From: Bolinopsis microptera
Taxonomy: Eukaryota; Ctenophora; Tentaculata; Lobata; Bolinopsidae
Length of the DNA: 64,000 bases
Assembly (NCBI RefSeq): GCF_026151205.1
Contig: NC_087083.1
Coordinates: 5,558,460 to 5,622,459 of the forward strand
Direction: 5' to 3'
The notes under the pieces are model-generated. The model worked only from the letters and a program-made list of their open reading frames with translations. It was not told the DNA's origin and did not search any database. The position numbers were made by a program, and so were the translations under genes. Below, one piece after another: positions 21,784-33,500 of this stretch. Each line of letters starts with the position of its first letter. Position 1 is the first letter of the stretch.

Positions 21784-24660
21784 GCTATATGATATATGTA
21801 CTAAGTTTGACAGTTTTGTATTATCTTTTTGTCATCGTTAAGTGCTCTGGACACGATGTTGCTGCTTAAGCAGAAATATTATGATGACTTTGTGTGAGAT
21901 TTTAAGTAATAATTATTATATTGATGCTTTTCATACAAACAAGTTAAAACAAATTCTTTATGTCGTGCATCCTGGATTTGGACAGGATATACCCGCTTAA
22001 AATACTTCCATCGCGTTACATTACATTATTCTCAATAAATGTAATAGTGATGTAATTAGTTTACAAAGAAAACTCCATTTACGGACGTTAGGACTCCTCC
22101 AACTACATTAAATCAATTCCTTCTGTAACGTCCTGAATAAAATATATAATTACTAAAACAGAATTTACTAAACCTTTTAGTCAGTGTTCATCTTGGCAGT
22201 GAAATATTGAGACTAATGTAATTATAGCAGCGTTTCTGTGACTATTCTCTTAATTTATAAACTAGTCGACCCCTTTATACTCTTTACCTTTATATTACTA
22301 ATTATCAAACAAATTAAGCGTTTCGAGGATTTCAGTGTTTGGTACAATAAACCTTTTATTAGAGTACATCATGACGTGGCAGATAAGCTTTCTTTATTCT
22401 ATACTTCAAGTTCTATGGCCATGGAGTTGTCAAATAAGTATCTGCTATTTTAGCAAATGTTATTGAGTTAATAGCCATTATGACCGTAAATTAACGCCTA
22501 AAAGCTGCTATAATCGTCAATGGAAGACTCTAAGTCTAAGTCTGATCTTGGTCAATTAAGCTATTAGCTTTCAATGTACCCGCTACTTCTATATTCTGTG
22601 TGTTTAATGACGCAAGCTTTGCAGGTCTACATTTGTCATTTGATAGTCATTATATTAAACAGTATTAAACGAATAACGATATAATTCGTTCTAAAACTCA
22701 GCGATTTCGCGGCTTTATCATAAAATATAATGGGATATTATTAGTATTTCAATACTATTCAGATCTTACAGGAAATAATGTGTAACAAGAGTGTGAGAAG
22801 ACTCAATATTTATCACCTGTGATGTATGATGTTTGTACTTATGAATAAACAAACAAGCTTAGCTCACAGACGGCTAGTGCATATGTTTGAATAGAACGAC
22901 TGTTTCAACAATATTTTGTATTTGCACTTTCTTGAACACTTCTTGATCAGTTGGATTGTGATAGGCTTGCCTTGTAATTGTGTTCTTTTATAAATTATAC
23001 CTATAGAAAAGGTTATGCTATCCAAAGTTTTGAATTGCAACGCCTTTACCAGGAAAACCGCTTCAACCCTTAGGCTAGCACACTATCCATAATACTATAA
23101 TACTGTGCAAATCTCAGAGGTTAATACTATTGTATTAAGCTCCGACGACATGTTACAAACGACTAAGGAAGTGACAGCTTATCTGCACAACAATACAACC
23201 TTCTAGAACATTCTGTAGCTTGGGGAGGATCAGCAGTTTATAATAACACTCTTACACTCTCTGAGAGGATGAAAGTTACAACTTTCAATTCCATGGTATC
23301 ATAAACTTGCAAACAAATAATGTGAATAACTTATACTGAGGTTTAAAATGTTAGATCATCATCATGCTTCAGAGTTCAGCGACTGAAAATAGTTTCAAAG
23401 GCCAACTACAAATTATCTTACTCCGTAAACAATACATATAATATTGTCACTGTTCTAAATCCAATAAGAACTTAATGAGGTTTAGGGTTTATGTAGGAAT
23501 ATGTTACGGTAAAGGGTCAGTGTAATAATATTATTAATAACTTTTAGATCTTAACGCAGAATAAATTTAAGCAAAACCAAAAGTAACGGTCACTAACGAT
23601 TTTATATTCAACGGAAAGGATAAAGGATCTGAGAGCGATTTCCAAGTAAGGTTTATCAAATTAAAACCTCGAATAAGACTATAAATGACAATTTGAGGTG
23701 TTATTCATTAACGTATGTGTATGATATTCTAGAGGGAAAATTTCCCGAAGAAAATGCTTTTTAATAAAGGTCCGTATTATCGACTATTAGTATTCAAATT
23801 TTATATTTTTCTTTCGAATGTTTGATCTTCGGTAGAGGATGTGTTTTTACTTCTACGGATCATTTGACCGCTTCTAATTCTTTAAGAGTAACTAAATTCT
23901 CAAACTCGTTAGTTTGTTGACGTAGAGGACTAGTGACTTGCTAACTAGTGTCACTAGTAGTGACTTGCCAGAAAGTTGCCGTGCTCCACAGTAGCTGTTC
24001 TCGAGAAATTTCAGTATTTGTCTTACAGGCTTATCATGTAGTTATTGTTATTGAGAAACAAACGTGTCAGGAGCCAGACGAGCTAATCCAGCTGAGACAC
24101 AATACTTGAATATCAATAACGTCACGCTCAATTGTCAGGCTGTGACATCTATTATTTTGCAACTGGTTTTAACGTGTGACGTCACAGATATCAGCCTCCC
24201 TCGCTCTAGCCACATGAGCTGGTGGCAGGTTCATTGTTCGTTCTCTGGCGTATTATACGTTAAAGTACTTCAAAATGTGTTACTTCATAGTTATCAGAGT
24301 GTGTTCAACTAGCTTCGTTCGTCGGAGAAATAGACCTTTGACATTAAAATATTACCGAGAACCTTTTGTTGTAGCATCTTAATTTCAGCCGAGCGAAAGA
24401 CAAAACATATTGGTAATTTATCCTTCGTCGACTAAACCCGCAGAAAAACATATTTGTATTTACAAAATGTACTTATATACCTCAAGCTGCACTTCAAACT
24501 CATGTTTTTTTGTCTGTTGTTGTGTTCGAACCTTTTGTCTTACTAGTTACCTTACATTCTCAGACTAACGTATAATAAACAATTACTGGACCCCTGTCGT
24601 ACCGTTATACAGCTAATATATAAAATATCTGTAGCTAAATAAAGCGACAGAGTCCTCGAA
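21784..24660. other. Long AT-rich intergenic region
   Basis: About 2.9 kb without a supported exon, RNA gene or clear transposon. A small direct repeat ACTAGTGTCACTAGTAGTGACTTGCC lies near 23935-23970. The frames at 22238 and 24064 lack splice context or family resemblance. Confidence 0.45.
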
Positions 24661-24679
24661 GCTCAATGCCAGGTGCAAT

Positions 24680-24990
24680 TGAACGGGTCACGTGGTCATA
24701 GTAACGGGTCACGTGACCATAGTACCAGGAGTCACGTGACCGAACGTCGTCCCACGTGCGCCTCATTAAATTGCGAGGTCGTTGTTTCCACCTGTCCCTC
24801 ACGGACGTAAGGAGATGTTGTTATTTATATTGTTGGGGCGTCCTCTTTACGCTCATTTGTTGATCGCGGTTAAGTTTGGTTGTTTGGTTTTCTCATCTGA
24901 CGGTGGTTAGAAGATCTGGGGGATCCGGACTTATCTATCAGGAAGATTCAGAGAATTGGGAGACCCGTATACACTATTATACAAGGTATG
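24680..24990 (+). promoter_or_regulatory. E-box promoter island with putative 5' UTR exon
   Basis: Four CACGTG boxes at 24689-24694, 24710-24715, 24733-24738 and 24753-24758, with start-to-start spacing of 21, 23 and 20 bp, two of them inside the fuller palindrome GTCACGTGAC. About 225 bp downstream, ACAAG|GTATGT at 24985/24986 is a good donor, so a non-coding first exon may end there. CACGTG is bound by bHLH-zip or bHLH-PAS proteins (Myc/Max, USF, TFEB, CLOCK types). Which gene it drives is unknown. Confidence 0.45.
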
Positions 24991-27900
24991 TTTTGATGTG
25001 TGTTAGCATTGTCTTGTCCCTACGTTAAAGGTACCTAAGCCTTCACTAATTGTCAGAGTTAGGAGTACCAATAGGAGCTTATTATAACTTTATTACTTCA
25101 ATAATAATTGGAAATCGCTGTATTCCCCATTAAAAACTTCCTAAAATACTGATTATTATGAGATCTTCAAAAATGCGGATAATTATGAGTTCTGAAACGG
25201 AACGCCCATTTTGTCCAATTGAAGTAAATCTTACTGCATAGGGACAAAGACAGTTTACTGCTTTTGAAGCAATCGGCGTTCACTTGGTGGTAAATATATT
25301 AGCGGAATGGTCAGTGGTCAGCTGGCGAATGAGCAGAGCCAATGATCAGTCTTAATACAGCATTTCAATATTAGGGACGGTCATTTTAAAATACGATTTC
25401 AGTCGATAGCAAGTGGATGCAGCAAATCTAAAACGATAAAATGTGATTTATCGGTTTTTAATGTGCGCCGACCAAAAATTTTCGGCGCAGCTGTGAAATA
25501 ATTACCATGGCGGTGTGCAACAATGTCACTACACAACTCACCACTGCACTTCATTGAGACATTTCAATTAAGCCATGGGTTAAGTTTTACAATGTACCTG
25601 TTCCTCGTTTTTCATCATTGACAAGGTCCTTTCAGTGGCATAATTAGCATAGGTGACACTTATATAATAGATCCAGTATGATGCTGATGGTACTGTTGCA
25701 TTGGTGGCACTAATAAACCCAGTATGATGCTGATGGTACCTAAGATGAGAAGTACGGACTCGTTTAGGGGGAAAAGTACGTACTTGTACCCAACTTTGAA
25801 AAGTTCGACTCATACGACGTACGATACAGATAGAATTTTTTTGTTTTTGAATTATTATCATCGGGGCCGTCGTAAAATGTAATTGTTTGCCGATGTTAGA
25901 GAAAATATACCGTTCGCGAACAAATTAAACACACAATTCTTAGGTCAGGCAAGCATTTAAAAGTAAAACAAAAATTCTAAAAAATTACTAGACAATTTAC
26001 TTATTTAAACAGCTTGTTTCTCTTAAAGTAAAACTTTAAGTTAATCGACGATTGGAATATATAGAAACGCAAGTTTTTGAAAACGCTCAATATTAGTCCG
26101 TAACATGCGATTTAGAACTCTTCCATCGATTTCCAGAAGGAGAACTTTTCAGTAGAATTGAAAAGTACGTACGATACGAGTAAATTGAAAAGTTCGACTC
26201 ATTCGTACTTCTCATCTTAGGATGGTACTGTTGCATGTTTGATGTATTCATGACCGCTTTATGGCAAAACGGTGATATTTTGCTAGAGGTGTCATACGTT
26301 TTAGGAAAATAAGAGTCATAATAAAAAAGTTTTGCCAATAACTCGACTTACTCGACTTAGGGCGGCTTTTTCCAAATCTGTCTATCCAGCATGAGTTTGT
26401 TCATCTCCTTGCTGTCGTCAAGCCCCGTGTCCCTCCGCCAATAAGTGACGTCAATTTGAATTAGGATAATCCCTTTTTTGATCCATTTGGCGATTTGCCA
26501 AGTTGTCCTTGCAAAATTTTGGTAAATTGTCATCGACTCAACAAGTTTTCACAAATTTCTACAATTAATGGACACTGCTTTAGTTTTACAATCATTGCAA
26601 CTGCAATGCTTCATTGTTACATTACTCAATCTTAGGCACACTGTTTGTATGACATCGACATCATTTTATCTGTTTTGCCCAGTTGGAACGTGTTATTTGT
26701 TATTAATACTATGGTCACAGACTCACGTGTTATTATTGGGTTAATTCTGTGAGAATGACGAAATAGCACGGGAATATTTAAAAAATAAACTTGGCTACAT
26801 TCCATGATAGTTAGTATATGTAGATAATACGCGACTACATTTATATAACCGGGCAGTTAATTCAGGGAGCCCACTAGGTTCAGCTAATAAACCCACAATT
26901 TTATTACTGAAACGCACGAGTGACGATGCTCTCATACTCTGCGGCCCAATATGCACTTTACTTTCGTTTCCTTCCCAGTCCATAATGTAGCGTTATAAAT
27001 CACATCCGTTATATTTACGTGGGTTCTAGCGCAGTTCAATGCTCGGCAACTAGTGGTGTAAGAATAATATGGATTAGTTACCGCTGAGGAACCAGACTGC
27101 AGACGACCATTTCGCCGGTAGCAATATATTAATATTATGTAGGTAAACTGATTTGTGTTGTATATTATATACGCGTATATGATCGTGTCCTCAATAGAAG
27201 TACAATTCGTATGATTTGTAATTTTGTTAAGGCAGTTACTAAACGAGTGTGAGGGTGGCTGGAAGGAGGGTACAACATTAAACTATCTCTTTTAAAATTA
27301 GTGATTTGTTTAGTGATTTGTTTCTTGTTTTAAAGTCAAACCGACGCCCGACGTTATAGTTTGCGAATATATTCAGCTTTCGTTGCTAATTTTCTAGTTG
27401 AACTATTCACAACCAGTGAGACATACTTCATACTCGGATCTACTTTATTTCTTAGTTCCTCGCACCCCGTGACCCGTACTATAACAAGATAAGATAAGGC
27501 TCGTGCTGACAGCTCTAACTCTATAAGTTGACAACAGCCTCATTGAGTAGGCACGTGCCTCACCATGCTGTAGCAGGGTTGAAGGAAGCTGTGCAGCGCC
27601 GAGCTGTCGATTAGCAACAACCCTCTTAACTACCCCTCTTGAATAATCCAGGCGATTTAAGATGAGTTGGAGCTCAAATCGTTGGTTTATTCAAGACAAG
27701 GCAAGCTGGCCCGGGTTTACCCCCGTTATTGTGTACCGAGGCTGATGTAATACAATGCAGCTCTCGTCTACCTGGACTGAGCTGGATAGCTATGCTGTCA
27801 AAGCACATGTTCTCAGCCTATCCAGGTGCTGGGCCCAGGCTCACGTGACTTCAACTAAGCGACACGTGACCTCACGAAGTCCCTGCTAACCAGAGTTAGA

Positions 27901-28085
27901 AATGACATTAGCCAGCAGAGGGAGCTCTCTCTCTCACCTGCTCTTTCTCGCTAGTTCTCTTGCTCTCTCCATCTCCCTCTCTCTCTTAGATAATCCTTCC
28001 CTCCCACACACCTCGTTATCTCGTTTGTGATGTAAAACAGGGAAGGCGCCCCAGCAAATTCTAAAAGTAGCATCTAATCGTCCTC
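24991..28085. other. Gene-free region ahead of the CCAAT island
   Basis: No supported coding exon. Two related 25-nt words containing CAGTATGATGCTGATGGTAC repeat at 25673-25692 and 25719-25738. 27480-28080 is richer in CpG and has a CT-rich tract (27925-27985). On the minus strand GAAAGAGCAG|GTGAGAG near 27940 could be the donor of a 5' UTR exon transcribed away from the CCAAT island. Confidence 0.4.
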
Positions 28086-28089
28086 GATC

Positions 28090-28460
28090 ACTGCTCATTG
28101 GTTGCCGGGCAACATGGATTTGGCTAGGCAACCAATGAGAGTCAATAGATCACGAATACTGAGTGACCATTGGTCAGCCCATTAGAGCTCGAGGTGTTCT
28201 AAGCGATCCGATTGGTCAGTCCGTTATCTACATGCGCTGCCATTGGTCCAACTGTGCTCAAGGAAGCAAGCAGCTCACTGCTGTATGCTCATGCACCGTT
28301 CCTCGATTTCTATTGGCTGCGCATCCGAGTTCTGACCGCTCATTGGCCAGTCCCGGGCCACGTGTTCAGCTCATTCGATGCTGCACTGAGTTGCACGTGT
28401 AGCTGCGCAGCCAATGGGAACAAAGAGCAAGGAGATGCACGACTGTCATTGGCTAGATTC
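28090..28460. promoter_or_regulatory. CCAAT-box array (nine NF-Y-type sites)
   Basis: Nine CCAAT/ATTGG pentamers in 356 bp: 28097, 28132, 28169, 28211, 28242, 28312, 28342, 28411 and 28448. Start-to-start gaps are 35, 37, 42, 31, 70, 30, 69 and 37 bp, close to one or two steps of 35 bp. Seven read ATTGG and two CCAAT on the plus strand. Most have the extended NF-Y context (ATTGGYY, CCAATGR). The block is GC- and CpG-richer than its surroundings and has CACGTG at about 28361 and 28395. It precedes candidate exons at 28575-28749. TATA is not evident. Confidence 0.65.
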
Positions 28461-28574
28461 ATGCAGCAAGCATCTGGGACAGGCAGAGAGGGGTAAGAGG
28501 GGTTACCTCAGTTCTCAGTGAGCAGTTGTGGTTTGAGGATCTCTGGAGCTGAAGAGACGGACAAGCTGGTGGAG

Positions 28575-28749
28575 ATGATCAGCAGCGGGGATCTCAATCG
28601 TCCAGCTCAGGTGATAACACTTCGCCAGCTTTTCGTCTAAAACTCCGAATATTTAACTGATAAACCGTACAACAAATATAAATAATACCCCAACAACAAC
28701 CTCAAACTAATGATTATTATTTCAGAAATCGATTAAAGACGAGGTATCT
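28575..28749 (+). CDS. Two tentative first coding exons below the CCAAT array
   Basis: ATG at 28575 opens MISSGDLNRPAQ and ends at CAG|GTGATA (28610). A 24-nt microexon, 28726-28749, follows a TTTCAG acceptor and reads KSIKDEVS before GTAAGT. Both are phase 0 and the joined frame is open (upstream frame EETDKLVE is also open). No family match and no third exon identified. Not obviously part of the adhesion GPCR, since it lacks a signal peptide and the next recognised exon needs a different phase. Confidence 0.3.
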
Positions 28750-30520
28750 GTAAGTACGCTGAACCAGCTATTTTCTTCTACGAGACCCATCTCTATTTTA
28801 AGTTAAAGTAAGGCTGTCAGATCTATAATATAACTCTCCATAAAAATATGAAGGCTCCTAGTTTTCAATCTACTTCTAGCAGTGTGCTCCTTATAAATTT
28901 CGCATGATATTGTTCTTCTTTTGCTACAAGCAACCCGATTATAATTCAAACTAATAATCGCATTAAAAAATAAGTCGTAAAAAAAGATGCTCGCCTGCAT
29001 TGTGTCCACAACAAATCACCCCAACGCAAACTACGACCGGTCTGTTTCGCTTCCAATTTTCACAAACAATGAACTTACTATTTTGATTTATCAAACTTAA
29101 GTTCTTTATTGTTGAGTTAACAGCAATTAAAAGAGAAAGTTTGATGAGGCCTCTTAATTCCTAAAATTACACCTCGAAAATACCGGCGTATCGTTTGGGT
29201 GGTTGGACTTTTTGCAAGACATGTAGGGCCCGTACTGACTCTAAGAGCAGTCCACCCTCGAGCGGTAACTGGAACATAAAGTCTCGACCCCGGCCTGCTG
29301 ACAGCTCTATTGTCAAACACTGTTGGCTCTCTGTTGTTGAGTTGGTGTCTACTGTCTGAGGCTTTAGCAGTTCTTTGCATTAATTCCCTAAGTTCATGTG
29401 TGATCCTTTGAAAGCGTTGCAAAACCTGAAATCATCAAAAACTATAATCACGATCAATTATACCGTTGCACAATGAGAAAGAGCTCATAACATCATCTAA
29501 TTTAGCACTCAAAGTGTGCGATGTAAGACTGGACACCGACTCCAACAGTTAGAATCAGTTGTGGGTGACAAGTATAGAGGTATGTTGATATGGAAACCTT
29601 TGATCGTGCCCTAAGATCAAAGTAGTCTGGGTTTCTGGGGTCAACTTCTGTTTCAGGCCAATACATGTCTAAAATTTACATGTATTAGCACTATAATTGG
29701 TTTTAAATTTGAACGCTTGACTTTGATACAAATAATGGGCGTACAAGGAAATCCAACAAATGATTTTTTCAGATATATCCTATAAGCTTAATTCACGGGG
29801 TATAGCTGTGCAGTTCTGATGGGAAATTCAGTCAGGAATTCTTCCTAGCAGTTACAGATAAAAGTAAATAAATGTCTTCTTAACGACTAGATTTTCACTC
29901 CAAAACTAAGATTTATCGTTTCATAATTCACCTTTTCTATTAATACCGAACGTCTTCAATTCGGTCAACTGAAAGCTATACGCCCTGCAGCTATAAATAT
30001 ATTACAAACCCTCTCGTTTTCAGATACACAGATAAGCTGCAACTATAAGCTCGAACTATACTCATCTCTAAGGATATTGCATGTGGTAACGGGCAGGCTA
30101 CATCAAAAGAAGATGCCCATTTGCAACATGTCCCAAATTTAACTCTTTCAGCTTAACTTTATCTGTCGCAGTCTCCTTTAAAGACAGTTAACATATAATC
30201 TTGTTCGTAAATAATCCATATCGTAATTGAAACTGCTTTGCCGTTATATAGTAAGCTGAGAGAGTAGGACTTGTTGCAAGACATGTTGGGTCCGAAGCTG
30301 AGAACCAGCTCACCCTTGGGTGGAAGCAATGAGGGACTGCGCGGCGCCACCTGCTTGTGCACGTGCACATAGATTTGTGCACGTACACAGACCGGGACGC
30401 TCCAACTTTTGCCCTAGGGGTTGAAAGTGTCTGGGAGGTTTGCTGGGTGCTCCCCCGTTGACAAAATCATGTCTCAAAATCTAAATTAGGGCTAGGTTTG
30501 AATACTTGATATTTACTAAG
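28750..30520. other. Gene-free or intronic stretch with a repeated segment
   Basis: Probably intron or upstream region of the adhesion GPCR; its signal-peptide exon was not found. A segment sharing TTGCAAGACATGT plus flanks occurs at about 29205-29275 and again at about 30262-30330 (direct orientation, roughly 70 bp, diverged). Confidence 0.35.
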
Positions 30521-33500
30521 AAATAGAAACTTTGATGATTAAAAACTGCGATATCACAGAGCTTGAGGCAAAAGGAACCGTCTTTCTCGAGAGCAACGCA
30601 GCTGATAAAAAGATATCCTGCGGCCTGACTAGTCCCGGAGAATGGATAACTCAGACAGTCGAACTCACTCTCGAAAAAGTTAACGATTCCACTGAAAAGA
30701 CTATTTGCAAGACGGATCCGGATGACGGATTCAGCTGCATCGGCAAAGCAGCAGGAATTGCATCCGTTACTGAAAGTACGGATGGTGTTTCGATGACTGC
30801 CACTCTGGATGACACTGTGCTTACCTCTACTGTCGCCTACCGTTGCTCCGTTGAAGTCGGGGAAAACGAAGACGAGAAAGCAACCGACACCAAACTGATC
30901 TATGTCCAGAAAATACGTAAGTTTCGCAGCTAAAACAATCTCTTTTTTTATCAGCGCGTTATTATGAAATGATTAATGTGGATGTCAATTAAATGGCTGG
31001 TTAAAACTAAGATGCATGTAGGAAATTACTTTAATAATTTCTTTTAAATTACTTAAAAAAGAATATTACTAGTGTTTAAACATGATGGATCGTTAAGGAC
31101 ATCTTAGAAGAGATGATTGATTACATAATTCTACAGGTGTAAAATATCGGAATGACAACCTAGACGAATACCAAAAGATGACTACGGATGACGAGTTAGA
31201 AGTATCAGTCTACGGAGATGACGCCTATGCTCTGCAACCTGCAGTCTCCAACTGTAAACTAAAACAGAACAATGTAGATGCAGGCACTGGGGTTTTCATT
31301 TCTTCAAAATGCACAGTAAGTTGAATGAACTGGAACAGAAAGATGAATTTACACTTAACTTCCAAATGCTAATTTGTTTATTTTGAGCTTTTTAATTGCA
31401 CTTACAGTTACATACGATATGTGTTACACGATAATTGGTCTTTAGTAAAAGGCTATGGTCACTCACAGACTGACTTTATTCAGATCCAGACGCTCACAAT
31501 TACGGGTAAAGATTTGAAACTGGTTTGTGATCTACGGTTTAAGGACAGCGAGGTTACTGATGGCGGAGTAGTCACTTATGAATTACCTAAAGACACTACC
31601 TTAACAGTCACTGGTAAGTTATTTATATCTGTATATAGCAGGTTTTATCTTTTCAGAGTATCAGCAGTATGTTCTAAAAAGTTAAAAGCCAGATTTGATA
31701 TATTGTCACAACTAGTGAATTGTGTGTTGCTAAAATTAAGTGACATGGAATGATAATCTCGCCATGGAATGATATCGGGCTCTCATTATGTGCTAATCGT
31801 ATATGGTTATATGTTAATTTAAATTATGCATGACTATATGCAAGCGTCGAGATTTTGAAACGAATTGTTTCAGCGGTGTGTGGTGCGGGACAATTCGAAC
31901 AGTTACAGGGATGTGTAGATTGCAGCAGTAACAACGGATATAGGGCTCTAACTATGTCACAGTTTGGAAATTGCCGGATGTGCCCATCAGGAGAGGAACC
32001 AAATGATACTAAAAATGGTTGTAAAACTTGTGGATCAGGAGTAAGTAAAACTTGTTGAGATCCTTTCTAACTATGTTTCCAAATATTTGTATTAAATGAC
32101 ATTTTACGTGTATCGGAGGAGTTATTTTGAAAACTGATTAACATATGAAAATCTAAGTGTATTTCAAATCAATAAACTCATTTTTTTTTCAGTTCAAATC
32201 CACCTCAGACACCAGATGCATTGCATGTGATGCCGGAACAATTCTCGTCGGTACCACCTGCGAGCCCTGTCCTGCTGGAGAGCACCAAGTTAATTCAGGG
32301 CAGACCAAGTGTGACGCGTGTCCTGCAGGAGAATACTCTACTGTCCCAGGCTCCAAAACCTGCACTCTGTGTCCTTCCGGAACTATCCCGACAGAGGGTG
32401 CGAAGATAATTTGCACTCCCTGTGGAGCAGGAGAGAAATCTAACGAAGATCGGACTGCTTGTGAGACTTGTGATGCTGGTAAATATTCTGTTCCGGGCTC
32501 ATCTGAGTGCTCTGATTGTCCTGCCGGAACTACCTCTGTTGCTGGGGGAATATGCACGAAGTGTCCAAAAGGCAAGTTCAACAGTAACGGCGGAGAATGT
32601 GATCAATGTGGAAGTGGCTCTTACTCGGCTTTTGAGGGCTCAACATTCTGCCTTACGTGTCAAGGGTTAGTAATAACACACATTTTCATTCACTTGTGGG
32701 TTCAGGAAATATCATGCCTATTGAAAATGTATAATTCATTAATTTGTCCGAAATTAAACATGTTGAGGCGGGAATTTTTGTTGACATTTGACCATCTATA
32801 TCTAATATTCATGTATGGTTGTCTGACCAACTGTTGAGGTCTTGATAATGATTTTACTACAGGCACTTACTAATAAGTCAACAATACTTCAGGGAAATTT
32901 CTAACGAACAAGACAGCTGTGAAGTGTGTGAAGCAGGAACGAAGTATTATGAAGGCAACTGTGTCACGTGTGAAAAAGGAGAAGTTTCCGAAGCTGGCAG
33001 TGCAACCTGTAATCTCTGTCCTCCCGGAAGATTCAAAGGTAATTAACTCTGAGCGTTCAACTATTCATATATTTCCAATAGCAATTTGTCTTCTTAAGTA
33101 AAATGAAACTTTAAAAAACTAATCGAAGAAAACTTCCAGACAGTGTATCCACGTGCAAGCTATGTCCAAAGGGAAAAAAACAACCTGTTGGCGGTCAGGA
33201 GGAGTGTATCCTATGTGACGTCCAAAGAGGAGAGTTTCAAACACAAGAGGGTTCAACCTACTGTAAGACCACCACACCTGGGCACCAGCTAAATCTGGAG
33301 AGCAATACAGGTATGGATATTTATAAAGTATAAACCTATCGACCTAATATTTGGTCAGCCCATTTGTTAAAAAAATGCTTTTATTTTATATGAAAACCCA
33401 TGATTTGTAAGTCCTCTGTAGTAATGCATTAAGGTAACAATTAACAATATCAATAATAATAATCACACCTCAGAGGACGAAGTACCGTGCGAGAAGAACT

